DNA of 8,831 nt from JBGPIT01 sp041485125 (GCA_041485125.1 JBGPIT010000210.1:1-8831), one strand, 5' to 3'; shown: positions 1-6,866, numbered from the stretch's first letter. Notes: a model not told the origin generated them from the sequence alone. Translations and numbers: made by a program.

Positions 1-1
1 C

Positions 2-76
2 GAGCCGATCAAGTTCCCCGAGCCCCCGCGACTGGAGCCGACGATGGGCAAGCCCAAGAAAGCGAAGGGCGCATGA
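2..76 (+). CDS. pilN: C-terminal end of probable PilN (partial, 5' end outside window)
   Basis: An open frame enters from the left edge and ends at the TGA at 74-76, giving 24 residues. They are proline-rich at first (EPIKFPEPPRLEP) and then basic (GKPKKAKGA). Nothing in so short a tail identifies a family. The assignment rests on position: in type IV pilus operons the gene directly before pilO is pilN, which encodes a bitopic inner-membrane protein that dimerises with PilO and binds cytoplasmic PilM. The stop codon overlaps the pilO start by 4 bases (ATGA), the same junction type used at the next two boundaries. A charged, disordered tail beyond the folded PilN domain is plausible but cannot be verified here. 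Confidence 0.6.
   Translation, partial: EPIKFPEPPRLEPTMGKPKKAKGA
64..68 (+). promoter_or_regulatory. Ribosome binding site of pilO
   Basis: GAAGG lies 4 bases before the pilO ATG at 73, inside the last codons of the preceding gene. It supports the ATG chosen, which is also the one in the ATGA overlap. Confidence 0.45.
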
Positions 77-711
77 ACGACCTCCTCGAACGGTTCTTCG
101 AGCTCGATGGCCGCACCCGCGCGCTCGTCGCGGTCGGCTCCGTGCTGGTCGTCGCCGCGCTCTACTGGAACTTCGTGTACTCGGGCCGGCGCGCCCACAT
201 GCAGGATACGATCGCGAAGATCGAGACGCTGCGCACCCAGCGCGACGCCAAGCAGAAGCTGATCGCCAACCTCGACGTCGCCCGCGCGGCGGTGCGCGAG
301 CTCAAGGCCAAGGTGCGCGAGGCCGAGGTCCGGCTGCCCGATCAGAAAGAGATCCCCGAGCTGTTGAGCAGCGTATCGTCGGCCGGGCGCGAGGCCGGGC
401 TCGAGATCCTGCTCTTCAGACTGAAGGGCGAGCGTTACCAGGACTTCTACGCCGAGGTTCCGGTCGAGGTGCTGGTGCGCGGCAACTACCACCAGGTCGC
501 GACGTTTTTCGAACGCGTGAGCAAGCTCGACCGCATCGTCAACGTCAGCGACATCTCGATGAAGGCGCCGCAGGCCGAAGGCGACGAGGTGATGGTCGAC
601 ACGTCCTGCTCGGCGGTGACGTTCCGCTTTCTCGACGAGGCCGAGCGCGAGCGTGTCGCGCGCGAGAAGGCCGAGGCGGAGAAGAGCGGCAAGAAACCAG
701 GCGCACGATGA
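73..711 (+). CDS. pilO: Type IV pilus inner-membrane alignment protein PilO
   Basis: PilO is a bitopic inner-membrane protein that pairs with PilN and, through PilP, links the cytoplasmic pilus motor to the PilQ secretin. The 212-residue product has a short cytoplasmic start, one membrane segment at about residues 17-36 (LVAVGSVLVVAALYW), a charged helical or coiled-coil stretch at about 40-88, and a ferredoxin-like periplasmic domain at about 89-190. The typical PilO core is visible: LPDQKEIPELLSSVSSAGREAG, then the strand PVEVLVRGNYHQVATFFERV (130-149), then DRIVNVSDISM (153-163). The length fits the family. A charged tail of about 25 residues (ERERVAREKAEAEKSGKK) extends past the domain and may be disordered. 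The start is the ATG in an ATGA overlap with the upstream gene, and the stop overlaps pilP in the same way, so translation is probably coupled. Family, topology and position agree, so confidence is high. Confidence 0.93.
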   Translation: MNDLLERFFELDGRTRALVAVGSVLVVAALYWNFVYSGRRAHMQDTIAKIETLRTQRDAKQKLIANLDVARAAVRELKAKVREAEVRLPDQKEIPELLSSVSSAGREAGLEILLFRLKGERYQDFYAEVPVEVLVRGNYHQVATFFERVSKLDRIVNVSDISMKAPQAEGDEVMVDTSCSAVTFRFLDEAERERVAREKAEAEKSGKKPGAR

Positions 712-1457
712 GCACGTCGGAACGTAGTCGGCGACCGACCGTTGCCGTCATGGCGATTCTCGCGAGCGCGCTCCTGGCCGGCGTTCCCGCCGCGCCGGTG
801 CGCGCCGATTCGTGGGGCCCGTTCGTGGCCCTCGACAAGGCCAAGGACACGTCGGCGAACGAAGGCGCCCGCGCGCATGCCGAGGACGCAACCGCGGCGA
901 CGCTGGGGGCGAAGATCGAGCCCGCGCCGGCGGCAGCAGCCGCGGCCGTGCCCGCAGCAGATCAGGCTTCGACCGGCGCCGCGGCTCCCGCGGCGGCGAC
1001 GGCACCCGCCGGCACCGTGCCCGCGGCCGGCGACGTCAAGAACGATGCGGCCAACGCCGCGCCCAGCGCCGCGCCGAGTGACGCCGCGGCGCACGCGCCG
1101 GTCGAGACGGCGAGCTACGATGCCGGGCAACACCGTGATCCGTTCCGCCCCCCGGGCATCGCGAATCAGGTCGTCGACAATAGTCCGCGCACGCCGCTCG
1201 AGGGCTACGACCTCGGTCAGCTGAAGCTCGTCGGCGTCGTCACCGAGATCGCCGGCGGCGCACGCGCAATGGTGGAGGACTCGTCTGGTCTTGGTTACAT
1301 CGTGACGACCGGCACGCCGATCGGCACGAGCGGTGGAGTGGTGACACGTATCGAACCGCGTCGGGTACTGATCGAGGAGCACGTCACGAACTTCTACGGC
1401 GAGAAAGAGCCGAAGCAGATCGTCATGGAGCTCCCGAAGGAGGATCGCTCACCATGA
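708..1457 (+). CDS. pilP: Type IV pilus periplasmic linker PilP, without a lipobox
   Basis: PilP connects the PilN/PilO dimer to the N0 domain of PilQ. The 249-residue product has an N-terminal signal at 1-33 (Arg-rich start, hydrophobic 11-29, possible signal peptidase I site VRA/DS at 33/34). A low-complexity Ala/Pro linker follows at about 41-135, then the conserved beta-domain at about 138-241. Family hallmarks are HRDPFRPPG (142-150), TPLEGYDLGQLKLVGVV (162-178), GARAMVEDSSGLGYIV (184-199) and GTPIGTSGGVVTRIEPRRVLIEE (202-224). Canonical PilP is an inner-membrane lipoprotein, but this protein contains no cysteine anywhere, so it must be periplasmic or held by an uncleaved signal helix. 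It sits in 4-base ATGA overlaps with pilO and pilQ and has no strong ribosome binding site of its own, which fits translational coupling. The identity is secure; the anchoring mode is inference. Confidence 0.92.
   Translation: MSTSERSRRPTVAVMAILASALLAGVPAAPVRADSWGPFVALDKAKDTSANEGARAHAEDATAATLGAKIEPAPAAAAAAVPAADQASTGAAAPAAATAPAGTVPAAGDVKNDAANAAPSAAPSDAAAHAPVETASYDAGQHRDPFRPPGIANQVVDNSPRTPLEGYDLGQLKLVGVVTEIAGGARAMVEDSSGLGYIVTTGTPIGTSGGVVTRIEPRRVLIEEHVTNFYGEKEPKQIVMELPKEDRSP
1437..1444 (+). promoter_or_regulatory. Strong ribosome binding site of pilQ
   Basis: AAGGAGGA is a near-perfect Shine-Dalgarno sequence ending 9 bases before the pilQ ATG at 1454. It lies inside the last codons of pilP. 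It is clearly stronger than the signals before pilO and pilP, so pilQ may be translated at a higher rate. That would suit a secretin assembled in 12 or more copies. Confidence 0.7.
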
Positions 1458-4021
1458 GGAAGAAGGGGCAGGATACGTGTGGAGGGGTGGCGGCGGTAGT
1501 TGGTGTCCTGCTCCTTGTCTTCATAGGGTGCACCGCGACACTGCACGACGAGCCGGCACACGTCGCCACGGCGCGGGGCACAGCACCGGCACCGGCGGCG
1601 CCGGTCGTCACCGAGCACGTCGCGGCCGCCGCGCCGGCGCTCGCGCCGACCGAGCCGGCCGACACCGCGTCGATCGTCGACGATGGGACGTTGCGCGTCG
1701 AGGAGATCCGTCTCACCGAGCGTGACGGCCGCACGGCGATCGTCGCGCAGCTTTCTCGGCCGCCCGACGACGTCCGGCATTTCGTCCTCGGCTCGCCGCG
1801 GCGTCTCGTCATCGACTTGAACGGGCCGGTCGCGCCGGGCACGCGCGCGACCATCAATCCGGCCGTCGACCCCGACGTCGCGGCAGTGCGGGTCGGCGTC
1901 TACGCCGGCAAGCTCCGCATCGTCGCCGACCTGCACGGGCCGGCGGGCGAGTACGTCATCGAGCGCGGTGAGCGCACCGTCGCGGCCTTGCTCGGACCGA
2001 GCTACAGCGGCCGTGTCGACGAGGTGCTCTACACCGATCCGCTCGCGCCCGTGCAGCGCGTGAGCGAGGACCGACCGACCCAGATCGCGACCGAGGAGGC
2101 CGGCTCGAGCGCGGCGCAGAGCAACGTCGACCCGAGCGGTGCGTTCGAGAACGACGCCGATCCGGCCGCCGATGCGCCGCCCGGCGCCGATCGGAGCGTC
2201 GCTCCCGAGCGCCCGGCGCCGGAAGATCCGCTCCGCCAGCAGTTCGCCTCGATGGACGACCGGGACGACCGCGCCGTGGTCGCCGAGACCCACACCAGCG
2301 TCGGCAGCGCGGCGGCCTCCGTCGACGCGGCGCCTCCGCCCGCGCCGGTCGAGCCGGTGACGGCGCACGAGACCCACGCCACCTCCGAGCCCGACGTCGT
2401 GGCGCACAGCACCGAGCGGCCGCCATCGTACGACGACGGCCTGGTGCACGACGGCCCGGCGCGGAAGCCGCAGCGGATCGTCCATCAGTCACCGTCGGAC
2501 GCCGAGATCGACGCGCTCGCCGACGCGAAGCCCGCGGCCTATGCGCTGCCGGTGCGGGCGACCAAACCGTCGCCGAACACCATCACCGAGACGCACGCCT
2601 CGCTCGAGCCGTACACGCTCACGACCGCGCGCGAGCCGCGCCAGTACAACGGCCAGAAGATCTCGCTCGATTTCAAGGACGCCGACATCCAGAACGTGCT
2701 CCGCATCCTCGCCGACGTGAGCGGCTTCAACATCATCACCACCGAGGACGTCGCCGGGAAGCTCACCATGCGGCTCGTCGACGTGCCGTGGGACCAGGCG
2801 CTCGAGGCGATCCTGCGCGCCAAGGGCCTCGACATGGTGAAGGACGGCAACATCATCCGCGTCTCGACGGTCGACCAGCTGAAGAAGGAGCGGGAAGCGC
2901 AGCGCGCCGCCGACGAGGCGCAGAAGCAGGTCGAGCCGCTCGCCGTGCGCTACATCAAGGTCAACTACGCCAAGGCCGACGAGGCCATGGTGAAGAAGGT
3001 GCAGGAGGTGCTCACCGAGCGCGGCACCGCGACCTGGGACGAGCGCACCAACACGATCGTCATCCGCGACATCGCGCGCGGTCTCGAGGACGCCAGCACG
3101 CTGATCACCAACTTCGACACCCAGACGCCGCAGGTGCTGATCGAGTCGAACATCGTCGAGGCGCAGGAGAACTTCCTGCGCGATCTCGGCATTCAGTGGG
3201 GATACGGCTACAAGGCCGGTCCGGGAACCGGGAACGCGACCGGTGTCAACTTCCCCGGGACGGTCTCGACCGGCGGCGTGTTGAGCGGCGGCACCAACTC
3301 CCCCGCCGGCGTGCTGCCCTTCATCGCCGACTTCCCGGCCAACATCGCGCCCGGCGCGGGCACCGCCTATGACGTCCTGCTCGGCTCGCTCGACGGCACC
3401 AACACGCTCGCGGCGCGCCTGACGGCCCTCGAGACCAAGCGCAGGGGCAAGATCATCTCGCGCCCGCGCGTCGTCACGCTCAACAACGTGCCGGCGAAGA
3501 TCGAGAGTGTCGTCATCGTCCGCATCAAGACGCCCTCGAGCGGCACCGTCCTCAACAACTCCACCGGCGCGGCGGGCGTCGCGGGCTCGGCGGCACAGGC
3601 GGCGTTCCAGGAGTTCCGTACCGGTATCATTCTCGACGTCACGCCGCAGGTATCGTCGGACGGGTACATCTTCCTCGACGTGCATGCGAAATCGAGTAAC
3701 CTCGAAGGCGCGCAGACCGACCCGAACATCATCCCGAACGAGATCAGCCGCGAGGCGAGCTCTCATGTGCTCATCAAGGACGGCGAGACCTTCGTCCTCG
3801 GCGGCATCTTCCGCAACGTCCTCAACCGCAGCGACCGCGGCATCCCGTTCCTGCACAGCATCCCGGTGCTCGGATGGGCGTTCAAGAACGACAACACCAA
3901 CGACGACCGGCAGGAGCTGCTCGTCTTCATTACGCCGCGCACGGTGCGCACGCGTGGATCCGAGACCGTCGCGAGCCTTCCGTCCGCAGAGGCCCTATGG
4001 CAGAATCGCACGAATCCTTGA
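1454..4021 (+). CDS. pilQ: Type IV pilus secretin PilQ, probable lipoprotein form
   Basis: PilQ forms the outer-membrane pore through which the pilus passes. The 855-residue product begins with a signal sequence (RKK, hydrophobic 11-25) ending in LVFIGC at 21-26, which resembles a lipobox with Cys26 as the lipidation site. One AMIN peptidoglycan-binding domain follows at about 80-170 (RVEEIRLTERDGRTAIVAQL, RRLVIDLNGPV). About 200 residues of Ala/Pro/Asp/Glu-rich linker occupy roughly 190-395. The N0 domain is at about 402-470 (ISLDFKDADIQNVLRILADV) and N1 at about 495-555 (VRYIKVNYAKADEAMVKKV). The secretin domain covers about 558-831: VLIESNIVEA, GKIISRPRVVTLNNVPAKI, GIILDVTPQVSSDGYIFLDV, GETFVLGGIF, IPFLHSIPVLGWAF and RQELLVFITPRTV. 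Only one AMIN domain is evident, against two in the better-known gammaproteobacterial PilQ. The ATG is supported by the ATGA overlap and the strong ribosome binding site. Identity is very secure; lipidation is inferred from sequence. Confidence 0.97.
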   Translation: MRKKGQDTCGGVAAVVGVLLLVFIGCTATLHDEPAHVATARGTAPAPAAPVVTEHVAAAAPALAPTEPADTASIVDDGTLRVEEIRLTERDGRTAIVAQLSRPPDDVRHFVLGSPRRLVIDLNGPVAPGTRATINPAVDPDVAAVRVGVYAGKLRIVADLHGPAGEYVIERGERTVAALLGPSYSGRVDEVLYTDPLAPVQRVSEDRPTQIATEEAGSSAAQSNVDPSGAFENDADPAADAPPGADRSVAPERPAPEDPLRQQFASMDDRDDRAVVAETHTSVGSAAASVDAAPPPAPVEPVTAHETHATSEPDVVAHSTERPPSYDDGLVHDGPARKPQRIVHQSPSDAEIDALADAKPAAYALPVRATKPSPNTITETHASLEPYTLTTAREPRQYNGQKISLDFKDADIQNVLRILADVSGFNIITTEDVAGKLTMRLVDVPWDQALEAILRAKGLDMVKDGNIIRVSTVDQLKKEREAQRAADEAQKQVEPLAVRYIKVNYAKADEAMVKKVQEVLTERGTATWDERTNTIVIRDIARGLEDASTLITNFDTQTPQVLIESNIVEAQENFLRDLGIQWGYGYKAGPGTGNATGVNFPGTVSTGGVLSGGTNSPAGVLPFIADFPANIAPGAGTAYDVLLGSLDGTNTLAARLTALETKRRGKIISRPRVVTLNNVPAKIESVVIVRIKTPSSGTVLNNSTGAAGVAGSAAQAAFQEFRTGIILDVTPQVSSDGYIFLDVHAKSSNLEGAQTDPNIIPNEISREASSHVLIKDGETFVLGGIFRNVLNRSDRGIPFLHSIPVLGWAFKNDNTNDDRQELLVFITPRTVRTRGSETVASLPSAEALWQNRTNP

Positions 4022-4036
4022 GGTCTCGGCGGCCTT

Positions 4037-4069
4037 CTCGTGATCTCCACGAGCGCGGTCAGTTCCGCG
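4037..4069 (+). promoter_or_regulatory. Two back-to-back inverted repeats in the pilQ-aroC gap
   Basis: The 82-base gap between pilQ and aroC holds two adjoining perfect inverted repeats. CTCGTG (4037-4042) pairs with CACGAG (4048-4053) across a 5-base loop. CGCGG (4054-4058) pairs with CCGCG (4065-4069) across a 6-base loop. There is no T-run after either, so this is not a standard intrinsic terminator. They could be a weak pause, an mRNA stability element separating the pilus and shikimate cistrons, or chance in G+C-rich DNA. No convincing promoter was seen in the gap. Confidence 0.25.
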
Positions 4070-4089
4070 ATTCCCTCGAGCGCCGCCTC

Positions 4090-4093
4090 GGAG
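4090..4093 (+). promoter_or_regulatory. Ribosome binding site that decides the GTG start of aroC
   Basis: GGAG lies 10 bases before the GTG at 4104. This GTG places the family-typical N-terminus (LRYLTAGESHG) directly after the initiator, so signal and protein homology agree on the start. Confidence 0.55.
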
Positions 4094-4103
4094 TGACACA
4101 CAC

Positions 4104-5267
4104 GTGCTTCGTTATCTCACTGCGGGTGAATCGCACGGTCCGTGCTTGACGGCCATTCTCGAGGGCTGCCCGGCGGGGTTCGCGATCGACATGGACATGC
4201 TGAACGAAGATATGCGGCGGCGGATGCTCGGCTACGGCCGCGGCGGCCGCATGAAGATCGAGCAGGACACGGCCGTCCTGCGCTCGGGCGTCCGCTTCGG
4301 CGAGACGCTCGGGTCGCCGATCACGCTCCTGATCGAGAACCGCGATTGGAAGAATTGGGAAAAGAAGATGTCGTCGCGCGCGGAAGACCGCGACGCGGCG
4401 GTGGTGGTGACGCGTCCGCGGCCGGGTCACGCCGACCTCGCGGGCGTCCTCAAGTACAACCACGACGACGTCCGCAACATCCTCGAGCGCGCGAGCGCGC
4501 GTGAGACCGCGGCGCGCGTCGCGATCGGCGGCATCGCCAAGGCGCTCTTGCGGCCGTTCGGCATCGAAGTGCGCGGATGGGTCTCCGAGATCGGCGGCAT
4601 CGTCGCCGACCACGCCGGCAAGGACGTCGCGACCATCTTCGCGGCCGCGGAGCGCTCCGAGGTCCGCATGGCCGACCCGGAGGCGGAGCGGAAGATCATC
4701 GCCTACATCGACGAGTGCAAGGCGCGCGGCGACACGCTCGGCGGCATCGTCGAGGTGGTCGCGACGGGTCTGCCGCCGGGGCTCGGCAGCCATGCGCACT
4801 GGGACCGCAAGCTCGACGGCCGTCTCGGCCAGGCGCTCATGAGCCTGCAGGCGGTGAAGGGCGTCGAGATCGGCCTCGGCTTCGAGACCGCGCGCCGGCC
4901 GGGCTCGGCGGTGCACGACGAGATCTACTTCGACGAGCGGGCGCACGAGTTCGTGCGTCACAGCAACAACGCCGGCGGCACCGAGGGCGGCATGACCTCG
5001 GGCGCGCCGCTGGTCGCGCGGGTGGCGTTCAAGCCGCTCTCGAGTCTGATGAAGCCGCTCCGCTCGGTCGATCTGAAGAGCAAGGAAGAGACGCTCGGCG
5101 CGATCGAGCGCTCCGACGTGTGCGCGATCCCCGCCGCGGCGGTGATCGCCGAGTCGGTGGTCGCGTTCGTGCTCGCCGACGCGTTTCTCGAGAAGTTCGG
5201 CGGCGACTCGCTGGTCGAGATCCGTCGCAACTACGAAGGCTACTTGGAGCAGATCAAGAATTTCTGA
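4104..5267 (+). CDS. aroC: Chorismate synthase AroC (GTG start)
   Basis: AroC converts 5-enolpyruvylshikimate 3-phosphate to chorismate, using reduced FMN as cofactor. It is the last step of the common aromatic pathway and is cytoplasmic. The 387-residue product carries the family signatures in order: GESHG at 8-12 with the conserved His11, GYGRGGRMKIEQD (43-55), RPGHADLAG at 106-114 with conserved His109, SARETAARVA (131-140), SLQAVKGVEIGLGF (247-260), SNNAGGTEGGMTSGAP (287-302) and RSDVCAIPAAAVIAE (336-350). The length matches the longer form of about 390 residues found in many bacteria rather than the form of about 360 residues in E. coli. Translation starts at GTG. The gene follows pilQ after 82 bases, and aroK begins 5 bases after its stop, so aroC opens the shikimate part of the cluster. 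All key motifs are intact. Confidence 0.97.
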   Translation: MLRYLTAGESHGPCLTAILEGCPAGFAIDMDMLNEDMRRRMLGYGRGGRMKIEQDTAVLRSGVRFGETLGSPITLLIENRDWKNWEKKMSSRAEDRDAAVVVTRPRPGHADLAGVLKYNHDDVRNILERASARETAARVAIGGIAKALLRPFGIEVRGWVSEIGGIVADHAGKDVATIFAAAERSEVRMADPEAERKIIAYIDECKARGDTLGGIVEVVATGLPPGLGSHAHWDRKLDGRLGQALMSLQAVKGVEIGLGFETARRPGSAVHDEIYFDERAHEFVRHSNNAGGTEGGMTSGAPLVARVAFKPLSSLMKPLRSVDLKSKEETLGAIERSDVCAIPAAAVIAESVVAFVLADAFLEKFGGDSLVEIRRNYEGYLEQIKNF

Positions 5268-5272
5268 AGGGA

Positions 5273-5809
5273 ATGCGTGCGATCGTGCTGACGGGGTTCA
5301 TGGGGACGGGGAAGAGCGAGGTGGGCAGGCGGCTCGCGAAGCGGCTCGGCCGGGCGTTCGTCGACACCGACGAGCTCGTCGAGGCGCGCGCCGGCAAGTC
5401 GGTCGCCACGATCTTCAGCGACGAAGGCGAGAGCCGTTTCCGCGCGCTCGAGCGTCAGGCGGTCGCCGACGCAGCGGGGCGCACCGGCGCGGTGATCGCG
5501 CTCGGCGGCGGCGCCGTGCTCGACCCGGAAAACCTGAGCCGCGTGCGCGCGAGCGGCGTGCTGGTGTGCTTGACGGCGCGTCCCGACGCGATCCTCGCGC
5601 GCATCGGCGACGTGCGACAGCGGCCGCTGCTCGCCAGCGGCGATCCGCGCGCGAACATCGAGCGCCTGCTCGACGAGCGGCGCGAGGCCTATGGCGCGGC
5701 GGACATCACGGTCGATTCGTCCGACCGCAACGCCGACGAGGTGGTGGAGGAAATTCGCGGGCAACTGGACGAGCTCGAGCGTAGCGGGCGATGGAAATCG
5801 TCAACGTAG
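5273..5809 (+). CDS. aroK: Shikimate kinase AroK
   Basis: AroK phosphorylates shikimate to shikimate 3-phosphate with ATP, the fifth step of the chorismate pathway. The 178-residue product is of normal length. It shows the Walker A loop GFMGTGKS (8-15), the substrate-site DTD (31-33), ESRFRALE (53-60) with the conserved FR..E pattern, the GGG shikimate-binding turn (78-80), the lid residues RQRPLL (115-120) and the late RREAY segment (136-140). The frame is open far upstream through aroC, but the ATG at 5273 gives the standard N-terminus MRAIVLTGF. An AAGGGA sequence abuts this ATG with almost no spacer, so initiation may depend on ribosomes finishing aroC 5 bases earlier. The stop (TAG) lies 19 bases inside aroB. 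The single-kinase arrangement and neighbours favour the name aroK over aroL. Confidence 0.95.
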   Translation: MRAIVLTGFMGTGKSEVGRRLAKRLGRAFVDTDELVEARAGKSVATIFSDEGESRFRALERQAVADAAGRTGAVIALGGGAVLDPENLSRVRASGVLVCLTARPDAILARIGDVRQRPLLASGDPRANIERLLDERREAYGAADITVDSSDRNADEVVEEIRGQLDELERSGRWKSST

Positions 5810-6861
5810 AGCTCGGCGCGCGGTCGTACCCGATCTACGTCGGGGCAGGGTGTCTGCAAGAGCTCGGCGCGCGGCTGGCCGAGAGTGGGAGCGGAAGAAG
5901 GGTGGCGGTGGTGACGAACGCGACGGTGGCGGGACTCTATCTCGATCGGGTGTGCGACGCGCTCGCCGCGGCGGACTTCGACCCGGTCGCGATCCAGATC
6001 CCCGATGGCGAGGAGCACAAGAACCTCGCCTGGCTCGCCCTCGTCTACGACAAGCTCGTCGACGGCGGCATCGACCGCAGCGGCAGCTTGATCGCGCTCG
6101 GCGGCGGCGTGGTCGGCGACCTCGCCGGCTTCGCGGCCGCGACGTATCTCCGCGGCATCCGCTGCGTGCAGGTGCCGACGACGCTCCTGGCGCAGGTCGA
6201 CTCCAGCATCGGCGGCAAGACCGGCATCAATCACGTCGCGGGGAAGAACCTGATCGGCGCCTTCGCGCAGCCGCGCTTCGTCCTCGCCGACGTCGACACG
6301 CTGCGGACGTTGCCGCGCCGCGAGCTCACCGCCGGTCTCGCCGAGGTCATAAAGTACGGCGTCATTCTGGACGCCGGGTTCTTTCGTCTGCTCGAGGACC
6401 AGCTGGCTGCCGTGCAACGGCTCGACCGTAATTTGCTCGTCGAGATCGTCCGGCGCAGCTGCGTGCTGAAGGCGCTGGTCGTGTCCGAGGACGAGACCGA
6501 AGGCGACTACCGCGCGATCTTGAACTTCGGCCACACCATCGGCCACGCCGTCGAGAGTCTCACCGAGTACAAGCAGTTCCTGCACGGCGAGGCGGTCGCG
6601 ATCGGGATGGTCGCGGCGGCGCGTCTGTCGTGTCGTCTCGGCATCTGCCGGGAGGACGACTACGAGCGGATCCGGCGGCTGCTGCAACGCTGCGGCCTGC
6701 CGACCGACATCCCGCCCGACGTCCGCGGCGAGCCGCTCGCGCTGGCGATGCGGACCGACAAGAAGGCGGCCGGCGGGACCATCAAGTTCGTCTGCCTCGA
6801 GAGCATCGGCAAGACCCGCTTCGAGCGCCTGACGTGCGAGGAGATTGCGCGCGACCTGTAG
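5791..6861 (+). CDS. aroB: 3-dehydroquinate synthase AroB
   Basis: AroB converts DAHP to 3-dehydroquinate, the second step of the pathway, using NAD and a divalent metal ion (zinc or cobalt). The 356-residue length is typical. Visible motifs are PDGEEHKN (71-78), the nucleotide-binding GGGVVGDLAGFAA (104-116), VPTTLLAQVDSSIGGKTG (128-145), LAEVIKYG (183-190), LNFGHTIGHAVE (244-255) and HGEAVAIGM (265-273). Glu185, His248 and His265 occupy the expected metal-ligand positions, and Lys188 is the expected catalytic lysine. The ATG at 5791 lies inside aroK, overlapping it by 19 bases. The upstream purines (GCGGG) form only a weak ribosome binding site, so coupling to aroK translation is likely. 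No missing residues or frame breaks were seen. Confidence 0.97.
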   Translation: MEIVNVELGARSYPIYVGAGCLQELGARLAESGSGRRVAVVTNATVAGLYLDRVCDALAAADFDPVAIQIPDGEEHKNLAWLALVYDKLVDGGIDRSGSLIALGGGVVGDLAGFAAATYLRGIRCVQVPTTLLAQVDSSIGGKTGINHVAGKNLIGAFAQPRFVLADVDTLRTLPRRELTAGLAEVIKYGVILDAGFFRLLEDQLAAVQRLDRNLLVEIVRRSCVLKALVVSEDETEGDYRAILNFGHTIGHAVESLTEYKQFLHGEAVAIGMVAAARLSCRLGICREDDYERIRRLLQRCGLPTDIPPDVRGEPLALAMRTDKKAAGGTIKFVCLESIGKTRFERLTCEEIARDL

Positions 6862-6866
6862 GTCGC
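6851..6866 (+). terminator. Small hairpin over the aroB stop codon, possible weak terminator
   Basis: GCGACC (6851-6856) and GGTCGC (6861-6866) form a perfect 6-bp stem around the loop TGTA, and the stem covers the aroB TAG stop. There is no T-run afterwards; an AT-richer patch begins about 8 bases downstream. It could mark the end of the pil-aro transcript, but a stem this short occurs by chance in G+C-rich DNA. Confidence 0.25.

Noticed and set aside
708..1457. Frameshift or misassembly explaining the missing PilP cysteine
   Set aside because: The frame is continuous, with correct ATGA junctions at both ends and an intact signal-like N-terminus, so a sequencing error is not needed.
1394..2485. 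Minus-strand open frame of 363 codons opposite the 5' half of pilQ
   Set aside because: The translation is Arg/Gly-rich low complexity with no domain signal. It is a codon-bias shadow of pilQ.
2489..3856. Long minus-strand open frame (455 codons) opposite pilQ
   Set aside because: It lies opposite the N0, N1 and secretin domains of pilQ. Its product is rich in Arg, Asp, Val and Leu with no recognisable motif, as expected from the antisense of a G+C-rich gene.
4577..5272. Upstream in-frame extension of aroK (ATG at 4577) through aroC
   Set aside because: The extension is Arg/Gly-rich and overlaps aroC. The shikimate kinase homology begins exactly at the ATG at 5273.
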